From Stereocaulon alpinum (lineage: Eukaryota > Ascomycota > Lecanoromycetes > Lecanorales > Stereocaulaceae), in the NCBI GenBank assembly GCA_018257865.1, contig JAEUBA010000016.1, positions 310,001 through 374,000 on the forward strand: 64,000 nucleotides of DNA, read 5' to 3'. Positions 12,901 to 22,964 of the stretch are shown in pieces. A program made the position numbers and the translations under genes. Position 1 is the stretch's first letter. Each line of letters begins with the position of its first letter. The notes beneath the pieces are model-generated. The model worked only from the letters and a program-made list of their open reading frames with translations, was not told where the DNA came from and did not search any database.

Positions 12901-15350
12901 TACTTACTAACGCGATATATAATAAGGCTATCTATAAGTATTTTATAGATAATAATATCAGGGGTACGGAAACGTTCTAAGGCCTTATATACTTTCTTTA
13001 CTACTACTATTTTCCTAGACTTATATAAGCCCGTCTTACCCTAAACCTAAAGAAGTACTTATTCTTTATATTAAAGGTTAAGATACTAGGATATTAGTAT
13101 AATAAGAATAGAATCTAGCTATTAGAAGATAAATTAGGATAGTTTAGGGAATAGCTAGTTCCTAAAATAAAAGACGAACTAATAAGATTCGTATATATAC
13201 TACTATTCTTAAAAGTATTTATCCCTAAAAGGGCCGACTACTTAATAGTTATAAAATCCGTAATCGTTAAAGAAAAAGTAACTATTAAATAGGGAGTAAA
13301 GTAGAGTATAATAAGTAAGGTAGTAGATTTTTAATAAACTTCCTAGTACTAGAGAGCTTTTAATATAGTAAAGTAGGTAGTCTTAAAGAATATATATTTA
13401 GGAGGAGATAATAATTAGTAATATTATCTATATACTAACGTATTAAAAACTAGCCTTAGAGGGGTGCTATTTTAACTTAGGACGTTAGAACCTAGAGTCC
13501 TAATAAATAAAGACTTATAGGCTAATATATCTATTATAATATTCTTATCTTTCTAATTAACGCCTATATAATTAAGATATTATATAACTAAATAAGAAGC
13601 CTTAGCTATTATAAAAGCGCTTATAGAAGTATAATAGATTATAAAGGGCTTAAAGTTTCTAATTATACTATATACTAATTACTAAGTACTACTAAAAACC
13701 TTATAAAGTAAGGATATAACTAGTAGAATCTTAAGATAGTAACTAGCTTTTAGCGAATATAATCTAAATATTTACTATATCCTAAGAAGCGAGATTATAA
13801 TAGTAGATAGATTATCTAGAATCGAAGGCTACCTATTAGTAAAAGCGGATAACTTTAAAAATACTATAGTAAGCTTCGTTATAGAAGAGGGAATAGGCTA
13901 CTCTACTATAGAAGGTAACCCTCTAGTAAGAAGTCTAAAGACACCTAATAATAGAGGATAGGAAGAGAAGTAGTAGGAATAGCTTAAAGATCTATAGTAC
14001 TAGGATATTATTAAGTATAAATTTATAGGTACTACTAAGACTAATTTAACCCTTTAAGTACTAGGCCGAAGGGTAACTAGGTACTTAGTAAGTAAGTTTA
14101 TTCTAGTTAATAATAGCGACCTCTAGAGGACTAAGCTTATATACGTTAAAAGAAACGATAAGTATAGTAGATATATTTATAAGCTATAAGTAGCCTAAGC
14201 TCTATTTATCCTATATAATATTTATAGGTATTTCTTAGAGGGAATTATATATAAAAGGAGTATCAGTAAGTTCTTCTAGCCTATAAGGTAAAGAAATATT
14301 AACGTCTTCTATTAGATATACTATAATTATTAAATAATTAGTCTACTAAAGCTACGAAGTAGGTTACTACTAGTAGTAAGCCTATAGCTAATAGATTACC
14401 TAAGATATAATTATATTAGGCTATTTTCCCCTATCGTAAAATTAGGATATAAATTTATTCTAATTATAGTTAACTATATATCTAGATTTCTATTTGCTGA
14501 AGCGTTTACTATAGTAAATTCCGCGAACTCTATAGTATTTATAGATAAGAATATTACTAATAAGCTAGGATATCTACGAGCAGTATACTATAATAATAGG
14601 GTATACTTTAAGAGGTTTTTTAGTACTAGGCTTAAGTAGATAGATATAAAATAAATATAGGCCCTAGTCTCTTATCTATTATCCGTTAGGCTTATAGAAT
14701 AATATATTTAGTTAATCCTCCGAATACTACGAGCGATACTATAATACTATACGGAGGCTATTCTAGTTTAGGATAAGTATATACCTGTAATTATTAGAGC
14801 TATTAATACAAGATATATTAAAGTCTTTAGGTATAGTCTAGCTAAGATTTTATTCAGATTTCTTCTAAAATACTACCTAGGAGGAGATAAGTATAATAAA
14901 ATTCTCCGTTCTAAAGCTATTAAAAGCGAGATTTAGAGCTTTATAAGTAAAGAGGTACTAATAGTTAAGGAGGTAACCTATAAATCTAGGATAGCAATCC
15001 TTAATAAAATTAGGTAAATAGTATTATAGAAGAGATATAAAAGGGCGGAGAAGGATATAACTTTAATAAATAAGAAGTCTAAGTTACTATATAAGACTTA
15101 ACTACTACGAAAAGGTAACCTAGTAAAACTAAGGCGGCTAGATTAGGATAACTAGAAGTTATATAAGATAGAACTAAGATAGGAAGGTCTATACTAAGTA
15201 AAAAAGATCTTAGAATATAATTATTCTATATAGCTGCGGGATATAATTACTAAAGAAATAAGAGGTAAATATTATATAGATAATATCGCACTATAGCTAG
15301 AGAGGACCGAATATAATAATAATAGTATTATATAGATATTAGTAGCGTAA
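9999..15350 (+). pseudogene. pol: Gypsy copy A gag end and pol remnant (PR-RT-RNaseH-IN)
   Basis: The + strand reads through with RIP stops. Protease: the strand resembling ILIDPRSTLNLVS in copy B reads NLRSTLNLVS here. RT: the block with STRSRFLRKKDRTLRIVYIF is at ~12540-12610, and the YIDD-like box reads YFIDNN near 12935-12952. RNase H: YTNVLKTSLRGVLF near 13432-13473, with YTNYQVLLKTL-like sequence at ~13675. Integrase: the first DDE block (YKFILIIVNYISRF, Asp now Asn) lies near 14448-14490. A C-terminal integrase extension runs to about 15350. Pol would copy and integrate the element; the catalytic acidic residues are lost. Confidence 0.85.
11793..11822 (+). repeat. Single unit of the 27-bp sequence amplified in Gypsy copy B
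   Basis: ATACCTACTAGAGGAGGTAA occurs once here. The complementary 27-bp unit is present four times in copy B at 36085-36192. This marks a length polymorphism between the two copies. Confidence 0.75.
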
Positions 15351-16379
15351 TAAAATAGGGAGTAATAATAACTAGTTTAGAAGTAGATAGATAAGAATTA
15401 TAAGAGTAAAAAGGTAATAATAAATATAAAGGGATTAGATTCTTCGAACTTTAAGGAGGATAAGGGTATTAATAAGCTAGACGATAAAAAGAGTAGTAAT
15501 ATTTATAAAGGCCCTTTTAGGGATAAGAATAAATTTAACTTCTAGTAGTTTAAAGTAGTTAACTTATACTAACTAATAACTATAACGAAGGAGTAATAAT
15601 AGAAGTAGGGGTAGAAAGTAGAGTAGGTAAGCACTCTACTTAGTAGATAGGAGTATAAGTAGTAATAGAAGGGAATAGGCGTATATAAGTACTATAAGTA
15701 GGAATAAAGAGTAGAGATTAAGAGTATAGAATAAGAGTAGAAGGGCAGGGAGAATTATTAGAGTAATATATTAAAGAGAGATATAGTATAAGGAATAGTA
15801 TTAATTAAGTAATACGAAGTATAGGATATTTAGTATAGGATATTTAGAGTTAATATATAAGATATTCGAATTAAGGGTAAACGGTAGCCTACTATAAAAG
15901 GTAACCTATATTAAAAAATCGGTAACGGAGTTTATAGCAAGTCTTATAATACTATAATATACTAAGAGTCTTATAATACTATAAGAACGAGTTATATATA
16001 AGATATTAGAATTAAAACAGTAACTTACTATAATAGGTAATCTACTTTATAAGGTAACCTACTAGAATAGGTAACCTACTTTATACGAGGAAGATATTAT
16101 AATAATAATAGGGTTTTAGACTATTATATTTACTTATCTATATTTACTTCTACGTCGAGAATAGGCGCCTATAATAATTAAACTTAATCCTTTAAGCTTC
16201 TTTATTCCTATACGCTAATAATACGAATCCTCTACTCTATTTATTATCCTCTATAACTCTATACGAGGAAGAAGGTATACGGAATATATTAGAAATATAT
16301 TAGATATAAACCTAACCCTAAATCTTATTACCCCTACTAAACCCTAAAACCTTACTTATACTTTACTATACCTCTAGAA

Positions 16380-17930
16380 TATTACTATACCTCTTATATA
16401 CTTTTATAAGGATATAAGGAAGATAAATACTATTAGGGGACCTAGAGGAGGTAAGAATAAGTTAGGAAAAGAGGTAGAGGATAACCGTATATATTAAGAA
16501 TAAGACTAATAGTAGATAGGTAGGGCTTAATAGTTAGAAAGTATAAAAAGAAGGGGAAGCTTAATAAAGGTCTAGAAGTAGAAGGTATTAGGAATAAAGG
16601 TTTAGAAGGTAACTTTAGGAAAAGACGGGTTAGGAAAAGAAGTTCTAAAGGTAATAGTAGGAGTAGAAGTAGAAGGTTAAATATTAAGAGTAGAAGATTA
16701 GGAGGTAATAATAGGACCTATAAAAGCTTAATAGTTAGAAAGTATAAAGAGGAGGAGAAGCTTAATAAAGGTCTAGAAGTAGAAGGTATTAGGAATAAAG
16801 GTTTAGAAGGTAACTTTAGGAAAAGACGGGTTAGGAAAAGAAGTTCCGAAGGCAATATTAGGAATAAAGATTTAGAAGGCAACTTTAGGAAAAGACGGGT
16901 TAGGAAAAGAAGTTCCGAAGGTAATATTAGGAGTAGAAGGTCAGAAGGTAATAATAGGATTAGGAGTTTAGAAGGTAAAGTCTTAAAAGGCACTCTTAGG
17001 AATAGGAGTTTAGACAGAGGTTTAGAAGGCACTCGTAGGACTAGGAGTTTAGAAGGGAACAAAAGTTTAGAAGATAACTTTAGGAAAAGACGGGTTAGGA
17101 AAAGAAGTTCCGAAGGCAATATTAGGAGTAGAAGGTTAAAAGGTAATAATAGGATTAGGAGTTTAGAAGGTAAAGTCTTAGAAGGTACTCTTAGGAATAG
17201 GAGTTTAGATAGAGGTTTAGAAGGCACTTATAGGACTAGGAGTTTAGATAGAGGTTTAGAAGGGAATAAAAGTTTAGAAGATAAATATATAAAAGCTACC
17301 TTAGAAGAGGAAAGTAAGGGAGGTAGATAAAAATATTAAAGAATATTTTATTAAGGCTCTAAAGAAGATAGAACTTAGATAAGTAGTAGGAAAGATATTA
17401 AATATATTAAATCTACCTAAGGAGGAATCTAAGGCCCCTAAAAATACTAATGTTTAGGACTTTATTATATTAATATATAAGGTTCCTTATAAACGGAAGA
17501 TAGCTATAGAATAGCGAGTAGAGCTAAAGTAGATACTAAAGTTATTAATTAAGACTCTAAAGATAGATAAGGAACTATTAGATATTAGTCTAAAATAGTT
17601 ACCTTAAAAGAAGAGATACTTAAAAGTACTATATTACTAAAACCTAAAAGGCTAATTAATAGCTAACTACTACTATTTAGGAAGAATAAAAAACCCTAAT
17701 AGAGATAAATATATCTAGTCGGAAAATATCTTAAGGCTAATACTTAAGGACGGTAATATACGAAAGTTTAGACTAAGAAACGAGTTACTATCGGTATTAG
17801 AAGCTGAGAATATCTAGTTAAAATACTAGCTAGCCGAAGCTAGACTATAAATATAAGTAACTTAACCTACTAAAGTAGAGACTAAGGTTATTAACGAAGA
17901 TTATACTATTATAAAGGACCGTACTATTAT
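16380..17930 (+). pseudogene. Extra ORF of Gypsy copy A with tandem peptide repeats and a coiled coil
   Basis: Downstream of integrase, one + strand frame runs for about 500 codons if TAG/TAA are read as Gln or Trp. From ~16560 to 17290 it holds imperfect tandem units containing GKDGLGKEVPKAILG, spaced by short x-Q/W-K steps. It then becomes a Lys/Glu/Leu-rich region with a probable coiled coil (ENIQLKYQLAEARL-like, ~17800-17850). The matching region in copy B is at ~30080-31520. The position, 3' of pol, is where some Metaviridae carry an additional ORF. I recognise no domain. The long antisense frame over the repeats is a low-complexity shadow. Confidence 0.5.
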
Positions 17931-18465
17931 AATAGGTTACTAACGAGGAGTTAGTAGTTATCCTATTATAGTAGGTTACTAACGGGGAGTTAGTAATCCT
18001 CCTCTTAGTACTTTAGCTCTTAGCTATATCTATAGGAAATATTATTACTAAATATCTACCCCTCCTAAGTATAGCTCTATAAAGGTACCTATTAATAGGA
18101 TATTATTTTTAAGTTACTAGCTGCGTATATAATATATAGTAAAGATACTAGTAAGACCTAGTATATACTAACGCTTTATAAGTAAGCTGCTATAGTATAA
18201 TATTAGATAACTTATATATACTAAGTTACCTAATAAGTCTAAAATAATCTTTTTAGTATACGCTTATAATTTTCTAAGGACGATATATTTTACTAGAAGT
18301 ATTAATACTACTATAGTATCTAAGTAGGGATACTAGTTACCTTAGGTTACTAAGTTACTAGAATATAACTTTACGGATATTAATCGCTACTTAACGAATT
18401 CTACTTATTTCAGCGTTAGAATATAAGTATATTACTAAGGCGCTAAGAGGGAGGGGGGAATCCTT

Positions 18466-18607
18466 TATTAGCCCTATAGCTGATTAGTCAGCTTTAAGCA
18501 CTTAGCTAGAATTCTAGAATTCTATCACTTAGATAGATTATCATTATACCACGTTTACTATAACCTCCTAAATTCTCACTCCCGCCTCATTTCACCTTGC
18601 TACTATA
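18466..18607 (+). repeat. 3' LTR of Gypsy copy A
   Basis: This partner of the 567-708 LTR keeps more C and G (for example GTCAGC against GTTAGC), so it is less mutated than the 5' LTR. It abuts ordinary genomic DNA, and its right flank CCGC repeats the bases just left of 567. The insertion is therefore whole at both ends. Confidence 0.92.
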
Positions 18608-19391
18608 CCGCAGCTACACCAAGCTACTGCAACACTATTGCCTGAATGGGTTAGAGGGGGCCTGTGAGATTAAGCGAGGGGGCCTGTCCCTAGACAAGTT
18701 GTCTCAGCTATAGTTAGTGGAATTCCCGACAATGCTCACGCGAACGATCCTAGCCTTATCCCAATCTCGAATGCGAGAGGGTTCGTTCGAGCTCAAATTC
18801 GCCAAGGGTACCAGTACTCCGGGTCTCCGTTCTTCAATTCTACTTTGCAACGTCAAGCACATCACATGCCAAGCACATCGCACGGCAAGAGCACCCTTGT
18901 CGTCCAAGGCGTCACGTCGTGAGACTAGCAGTAGGGTTACAACCGGTTGGCAAGTGGACCAGTAACAGCTCCATTAGGATTTTACTATCGTTGCGTAGTG
19001 GCGTCGACCAAAACAATGATCTACATATGGCAGTCGTTTGTCAAAGCATACTAATGGATAAAACTCATTCTTTCGTACTAGATCCGAGTAACGGCTGAGA
19101 TTAGCTCAAACACGGATATACAGCGTATGCAGATAGCTGACGAATATCCACACAATCCTTCACCCTCCACGTCATATGCGAGTAAGCACAAACTAAGAAA
19201 AATCTTGCCGAAGGCGTCCAGACTACTGGTCAGCTCTTCACTTGTACCGCCTTGTCCTTCTCCGTTTATTGGATAAAAGTTATATATTCTCGACCCGCTA
19301 ACTTCCGAGATGATGCATTGATCATGTAGGATGCTTCTAGATCTAGTCGATCGTACTGCTTCTGGCTCGCCTGTCAACCCAGGCAATCACA
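18608..19391. other. Intergenic region upstream of the Zn2Cys6 regulator
   Basis: This is ordinary-composition DNA right of the Gypsy insertion. It has two copies of GAGGGGGCCTGT (~18651-18690). Short open frames occur on both strands, but none has recognisable domains. It should contain the regulator's promoter; I see no certain TATA box. Whatever gene once lay to the left has been replaced by the retrotransposon. Confidence 0.5.
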
Positions 19392-19397
19392 ATGTAT

Positions 19398-19411
19398 GCA
19401 TCACGTGATGC
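19398..19411. promoter_or_regulatory. 14-bp palindrome with CACGTG core at the regulator's start
   Basis: GCATCACGTGATGC is a perfect palindrome carrying the CACGTG E-box that bHLH factors bind. It overlaps the first codons if translation starts at 19392, but lies upstream of the alternative ATG at 19422. If the second ATG is used it could be a promoter site. Function is inference only. Confidence 0.35.
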
Positions 19412-20676
19412 ACAAGAGACAATGACACCACAGCCTCGACAGCGCCCTGGTTCAGCCTGTGAGGAATGTAGAAGGCGCAAGCTTCGATGCAATGGGAAGC
19501 AACCACAGTGCGACAATTGTGTCGAAACCGGTGTCCAGTGCATCACTATTCATGCTCGCTCGCAGCGGGGACCGAAACGAGGCCACATGAAAGCTCTTCA
19601 AACCAGAATGGGTATGTTGTGGTCCAGTGCCATCACTATTAGGCTAATGCTATCGGTCACAGCTACCCTCGAGCAACTCCTCTTCGAACCACAACAGAAT
19701 AGACCCGTGCTGAATTTGCCAGGGCCGGATGTGCCAAGCTCGAATGTTTTGGAAAGAGAGTCAATGGACGCTGCCATCGACATTGATCCGTCACTAGCAC
19801 TTTCAAATATACCGGACCACACGCTTTCAAAATTAGCGGATCCCATCCCTGAAAACTACCAGTTGAATGTTTCCTTGGAGACAATGACCCCCCAATCACT
19901 AGAATTTCCCATGGGTATCCACATCTCCGGTTTGCTACGCACAGATCTGTATGGCGTTATATGGATCTCTCCATTCGATGAAGGCTTACACAGCGCAGGG
20001 ATCAATCCTACTTTGAAAGATCGCATCCATTCGTCCCCATTTTACATCAACGCCAGTATTTTTCTTGGTCCAAACAACCCATCAAGACGGAGTCTCAGAT
20101 GTGCTTGCAATATGCTATGTGGGCTCTAGCTGCCTCCCTGTCAGCACCTCTGCAATACCTCCGAGACTCTCTGTATGACTGTACGCGGACCGTCCTTGAT
20201 GCGTTGGAGTCGAAAGACAGTCATTCAGGGTTCGCCGATATTGAGCACGTGCAAGCAAGGATACTTTTGCTAATATATGACTTCATGCGCTTCAACCACC
20301 AGCGTGGGTGGATAAGTGCAGGACGCTGCTTTCGATGGCTGCAGCTGATGAGGCTCTATGAGCTAGACTCCCCTGGCAATGTCGCGAAGCGCAACAGTGC
20401 TGTTGAGCCCGAGAGCTGGATCAAGACGGAAGAGAAAAGACGAACCTTCTGGATGGCATATTCGCTCGACCGATTCATCAGTATACGTAACGAATGGCCA
20501 TTGACGTTGAGTGAGCAGGTCGTGAGCTTCCTATTTTGTTTTGGGTTTCTTTGATGCAGCTAAGCGGAGCTACCCAGATCTCTACCCGTCTACCGGCACC
20601 CGAGGAGAACTTTCAAAGTAGTCAATACGTTGAGATGGGCTTCCTGTCTGACGTCATCACCTCCGTTGTAGATCAA

Positions 20677-20679
20677 TAA
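20677..20679 (+). other. Premature TAA in the regulator (probable CAA to TAA)
   Basis: The frame is GTA GAT CAA TAA ACC TGT TCC CCA, and continues beyond the stop with well-conserved regulator sequence (DSIILSTICGRAVSHRQQ). A Gln codon mutated at CpA is the simplest origin. Confidence 0.8.
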
Positions 20680-20913
20680 ACCTGTTCCCCATTCACCGAT
20701 TCCATCATCCTGTCAACAATTTGTGGACGCGCGGTTTCACACCGGCAACAGCCGGCTGTTGAACATGTTTACAGCAACGTCCCGCAGCAATTCTGGGACC
20801 GACATGAATGGCTCGACACAATGCTGAAGACACGAGCAGATATCTTGGTCCTCAATTATCCCTCAACGTCGAAGCATTTGGATTGCCTGCTCCTATTTAC
20901 CAATATGGTGGCG

Positions 20914-20916
20914 TAG
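20914..20916 (+). other. Premature TAG in the regulator (probable CAG to TAG)
   Basis: The frame reads LLFTNMVA-stop-TTVLYLCKIMESM. The flanks are continuous middle-homology-region sequence, where relatives have Gln before TTVLYL. Confidence 0.82.
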
Positions 20917-21416
20917 ACAACGGTTTTGTACCTGTGTAAGATTATGGAGTCTATGACCTGGCAGACAGAAGAGCACCGGATTGCGATGATGGAGTTCAAG
21001 CAGCGCTCCCTTGCCGCGGCCCAGGAGATTGTGAATTTGACAAAATCGTTGGCGCATCTGAGTTATCTCAAAGTAAGTCCTGGCACCCCAAACCCCTTCC
21101 TCTCTTACTAGTGGTTGTCTCCTTGTTTTTGGCAGTCCTCATCCCTCTCCTTTGGGCTTATCCTCCCTTGTCCTTTCCTGCCGGGAAAACACACATTCGG
21201 CTAAGACTTGCGAAGGTCCATCCATTCACCCCACTCCCTCTGGCCATCTGCGCCGAGTTTTTCACTACGCATCGTTATCTAGATGAGTCGGTAGACATAC
21301 AAGTTCAAGAAGTTCTAGAAGCATTGAAAGATTTGACTAGTGTCAACAACATTGCGCAAGAGTACTTGTCGCAGCAAGACTTGGACAATTTTGATATTTC
21401 GCACGAATATCGATAG

Positions 21417-21602
21417 AGAGAGACAGTCGAAAGCTAGAGATAGATAGAAGTTATGCTATCATTAGATCTCTACTACTAGAATCAAAGGGTAGAAAGAAAG
21501 ACATCCATAAAATTCTACGTAAGCTCGTTATTTATTATGATCTGTATATTACTACTTGGAAGACTCGTTATCCGATGAACCTTGACAGCGTTGGACTTGA
21601 TA
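21417..21602. other. Convergent 3' intergenic spacer
   Basis: This 186-bp spacer lies between the convergent 3' ends of the regulator (+) and the monooxygenase (-). It is AT-richer than the genes, as expected for fungal 3' UTRs. No other feature is seen. Confidence 0.5.
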
Positions 21603-22964
21603 CTATCCGATTTGCCTGCCCTTCCCCTCTACCCGCTTTTTAAACCCTTCCTTCGTCTCCGCTAACATTCCTTCAATATCAAAATACCAAATCCGATGAC
21701 TCCTGCTCTCAATCTCCTTGAAACACTTCTCCGGGTCCGCTCCTGTCAACACATCATTCCACTCATATACTTCACACACTGTCCGGCTGTTGTTCACCAA
21801 CCACTGGCTTCGTTCCTTACGCACGGCATTGAACGTCTCGAAAGCCGTGCTGAGGGCTTCGTTCTTACTTGGACCGTCCGCATGCTGGATGGACGAGATG
21901 GCGAGTTCAAGCAGCGTGGAGAGACAAAGAGCGTCTTCAACGCCGATGCCAGCGCCTGCACCGTGGTGCGGAGAAGCAGCGTGCGCGGCATCGCCGGCGA
22001 GGCAGACATTCTTGTCAAAGTAGAATGGTGCTGGGTGGTCGTAGCTGTCGAAGATGGCCCACTTGTCCAGAGTATCAGGTAGCAGTCTAGTGATATCCCT
22101 GACGATGGGTCCCCACTTCTCAAAGACCTTCTCCACCTCTTCTCTCCTCGCTGGCGCCGTCATCCTCTCCTCATCGGGCCAGTCGTTCGGATCGGTGGCA
22201 AAAGCGACCACGTTCATAAGGGTGTGGCCCGCGACGGGGAAATGCAAGATGTGGGCTCCAGGGCCGATGTGCATGTGCTGATTTCCAGCCTTATATGGCC
22301 CAAGGGCGGAGATGGCGGTGGACATAGGGATGAGGGTGTCAAGGCGTTTGCCGAATTCGACTACGCCCTCCGGGATTATTTTCATGAGCTCGTCAAGGAA
22401 ATGGGCGCGGTGGCAGCCTTCGAAGCCTCTATATCCGGCGTACAATTTGAAGAGAAGCTTCTCTTCACGTGGATCGTTGAAATGTTGGTTGTAGCCGTCG
22501 ACCCACTAAAGCCAGTCATTCGGTTCTTTGGGATCGCCATTTGATGTGGCGACTGCTCTCAGTGCACCGACGATACCAGGCTCGATCATACCCATACAGC
22601 GGACGGCATTTGCTGTGAATGCTACGCCTGCACCAATTTCCCGAAAAGTTCGTGCTCGTTCATACACCTTGACTCTAACGTTTCGTCTGATTAGGCCTAG
22701 GGCAAGGACCAAACCAATAATGCCTCCACCTACAATATCTACTTCTACGGGCTGGTCATTTGTGATGCCGGGCATTCTGCGAGCATAGATGTGGTAGCCT
22801 TTTCGGAAAGCAAGAAAGAGAATCGCAAATGCAGGGATAGCAGCGATTAAGGAACGAAGCAGGTATATGAAAAGCTGTCGGAGAGGAGAGAAACACTGCT
22901 TTGCTGTCCATATACTCGCGAAGCAAGTGCTCAAAGACTTGAAAACAAACGGCATTTCGTACAT
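21603..22964 (-). pseudogene. FAD-dependent monooxygenase (salicylate hydroxylase-like), broken
   Basis: The family uses FAD and NAD(P)H to hydroxylate or epoxidise small molecules and is a common polyketide-tailoring enzyme. The Rossmann FAD motif is VGGGIIGLVLALGL (about residues 79-92). The second flavin site is CLAGDAAHAASPHHGAGAGI near the C-terminal third. A ~70-residue N-terminal extension has a hydrophobic helix (FIYLLRSLIAAIPAFAILFLAF, quoted in part), probably a membrane anchor. A TAG at 22506-22508 splits it (DWL-stop-WVDGYNQ), consistent with CAG to TAG. Between EFGKRLDTLI and PMSTAISALGPYK the ~60-70 residues normally carrying the DG motif seem to be missing in frame. It is convergent with the regulator and lies downstream of the PKS on the same strand. 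Confidence 0.87.
22506..22508 (-). other. Premature TAG in the monooxygenase (probable CAG to TAG)
   Basis: On the - strand the frame reads GAC TGG CTT TAG TGG GTC GAC GGC. The frame is open and homologous on both sides (EPNDWL, WVDGYNQHFNDPREEKL), so a single C to T change in a Gln codon explains the break. Confidence 0.82.

Larger units (their letters stand above)
567..18607 (+). mobile_element. Ty3/Gypsy LTR retrotransposon, copy A (RIP-inactivated, with nested insertions)
   Basis: The element has 142-bp LTRs at 567-708 and 18466-18607, flanked by a 4-bp duplication CCGC (563-566 and 18608-18611). Read with RIP stops as Gln/Trp, the + strand gives gag with a zinc-knuckle remnant (~2610-2665), then an aspartic protease remnant (RSTLNLVSKKL, ~11010-11045), reverse transcriptase (~12500-13200, FIDNN box), RNase H (~13430-13870, about YTNVLKTSLRGVLF) and a DDE integrase (~14220-15080). 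The order PR-RT-RH-IN places it in Ty3/Gypsy. An extra repeat-bearing frame follows at 16380-17930. Cys to Tyr and Asp to Asn changes at key residues fit C to T and G to A mutation. Without the nested insertion it would be about 10.9 kb, matching copy B at 29525-40276. It cannot be mobile. Confidence 0.93.
19392..21416 (+). pseudogene. Zn2Cys6 fungal transcription factor (cluster regulator), two premature stops
   Basis: The N-terminus carries a GAL4-type binuclear zinc cluster, C-X2-C-X6-C-X6-C-X2-C-X6-C (CEECRRRKLRC ... CDNCVETGVQC, about residues 24-51), followed by a basic RGPKRGHMKALQ linker. A fungal-specific middle homology region follows (CLQYAMWALAAS, WLQLMRLYELD, EEKRRTFWMAYSLDRF). 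Inferred introns: 19612-19662 (51 bp, in frame), 19949-19998, 20522-20577 and 21073-21215; splicing them joins conserved text such as DQSYFERSHPFVPILH. Two stops break the frame: TAA at 20677-20679 and TAG at 20914-20916, both consistent with CAA/CAG to TAA/TAG. The start at 19392 is the first ATG; 19422 is an alternative just before the zinc cluster. It probably once activated the neighbouring monooxygenase and PKS. Confidence 0.9.

Noticed and set aside
16718..17227. 169-codon - strand open frame with Leu/Pro/Ser/Lys repeats
   Set aside because: It is antisense to the tandem repeats of the Gypsy extra ORF. RIP removes stops from this strand by composition, and no domain or start context supports it.
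18704..18965. Short overlapping frames left of the regulator
   Set aside because: They are open on both strands with no recognisable domain or intron pattern; chance frames in ordinary DNA.
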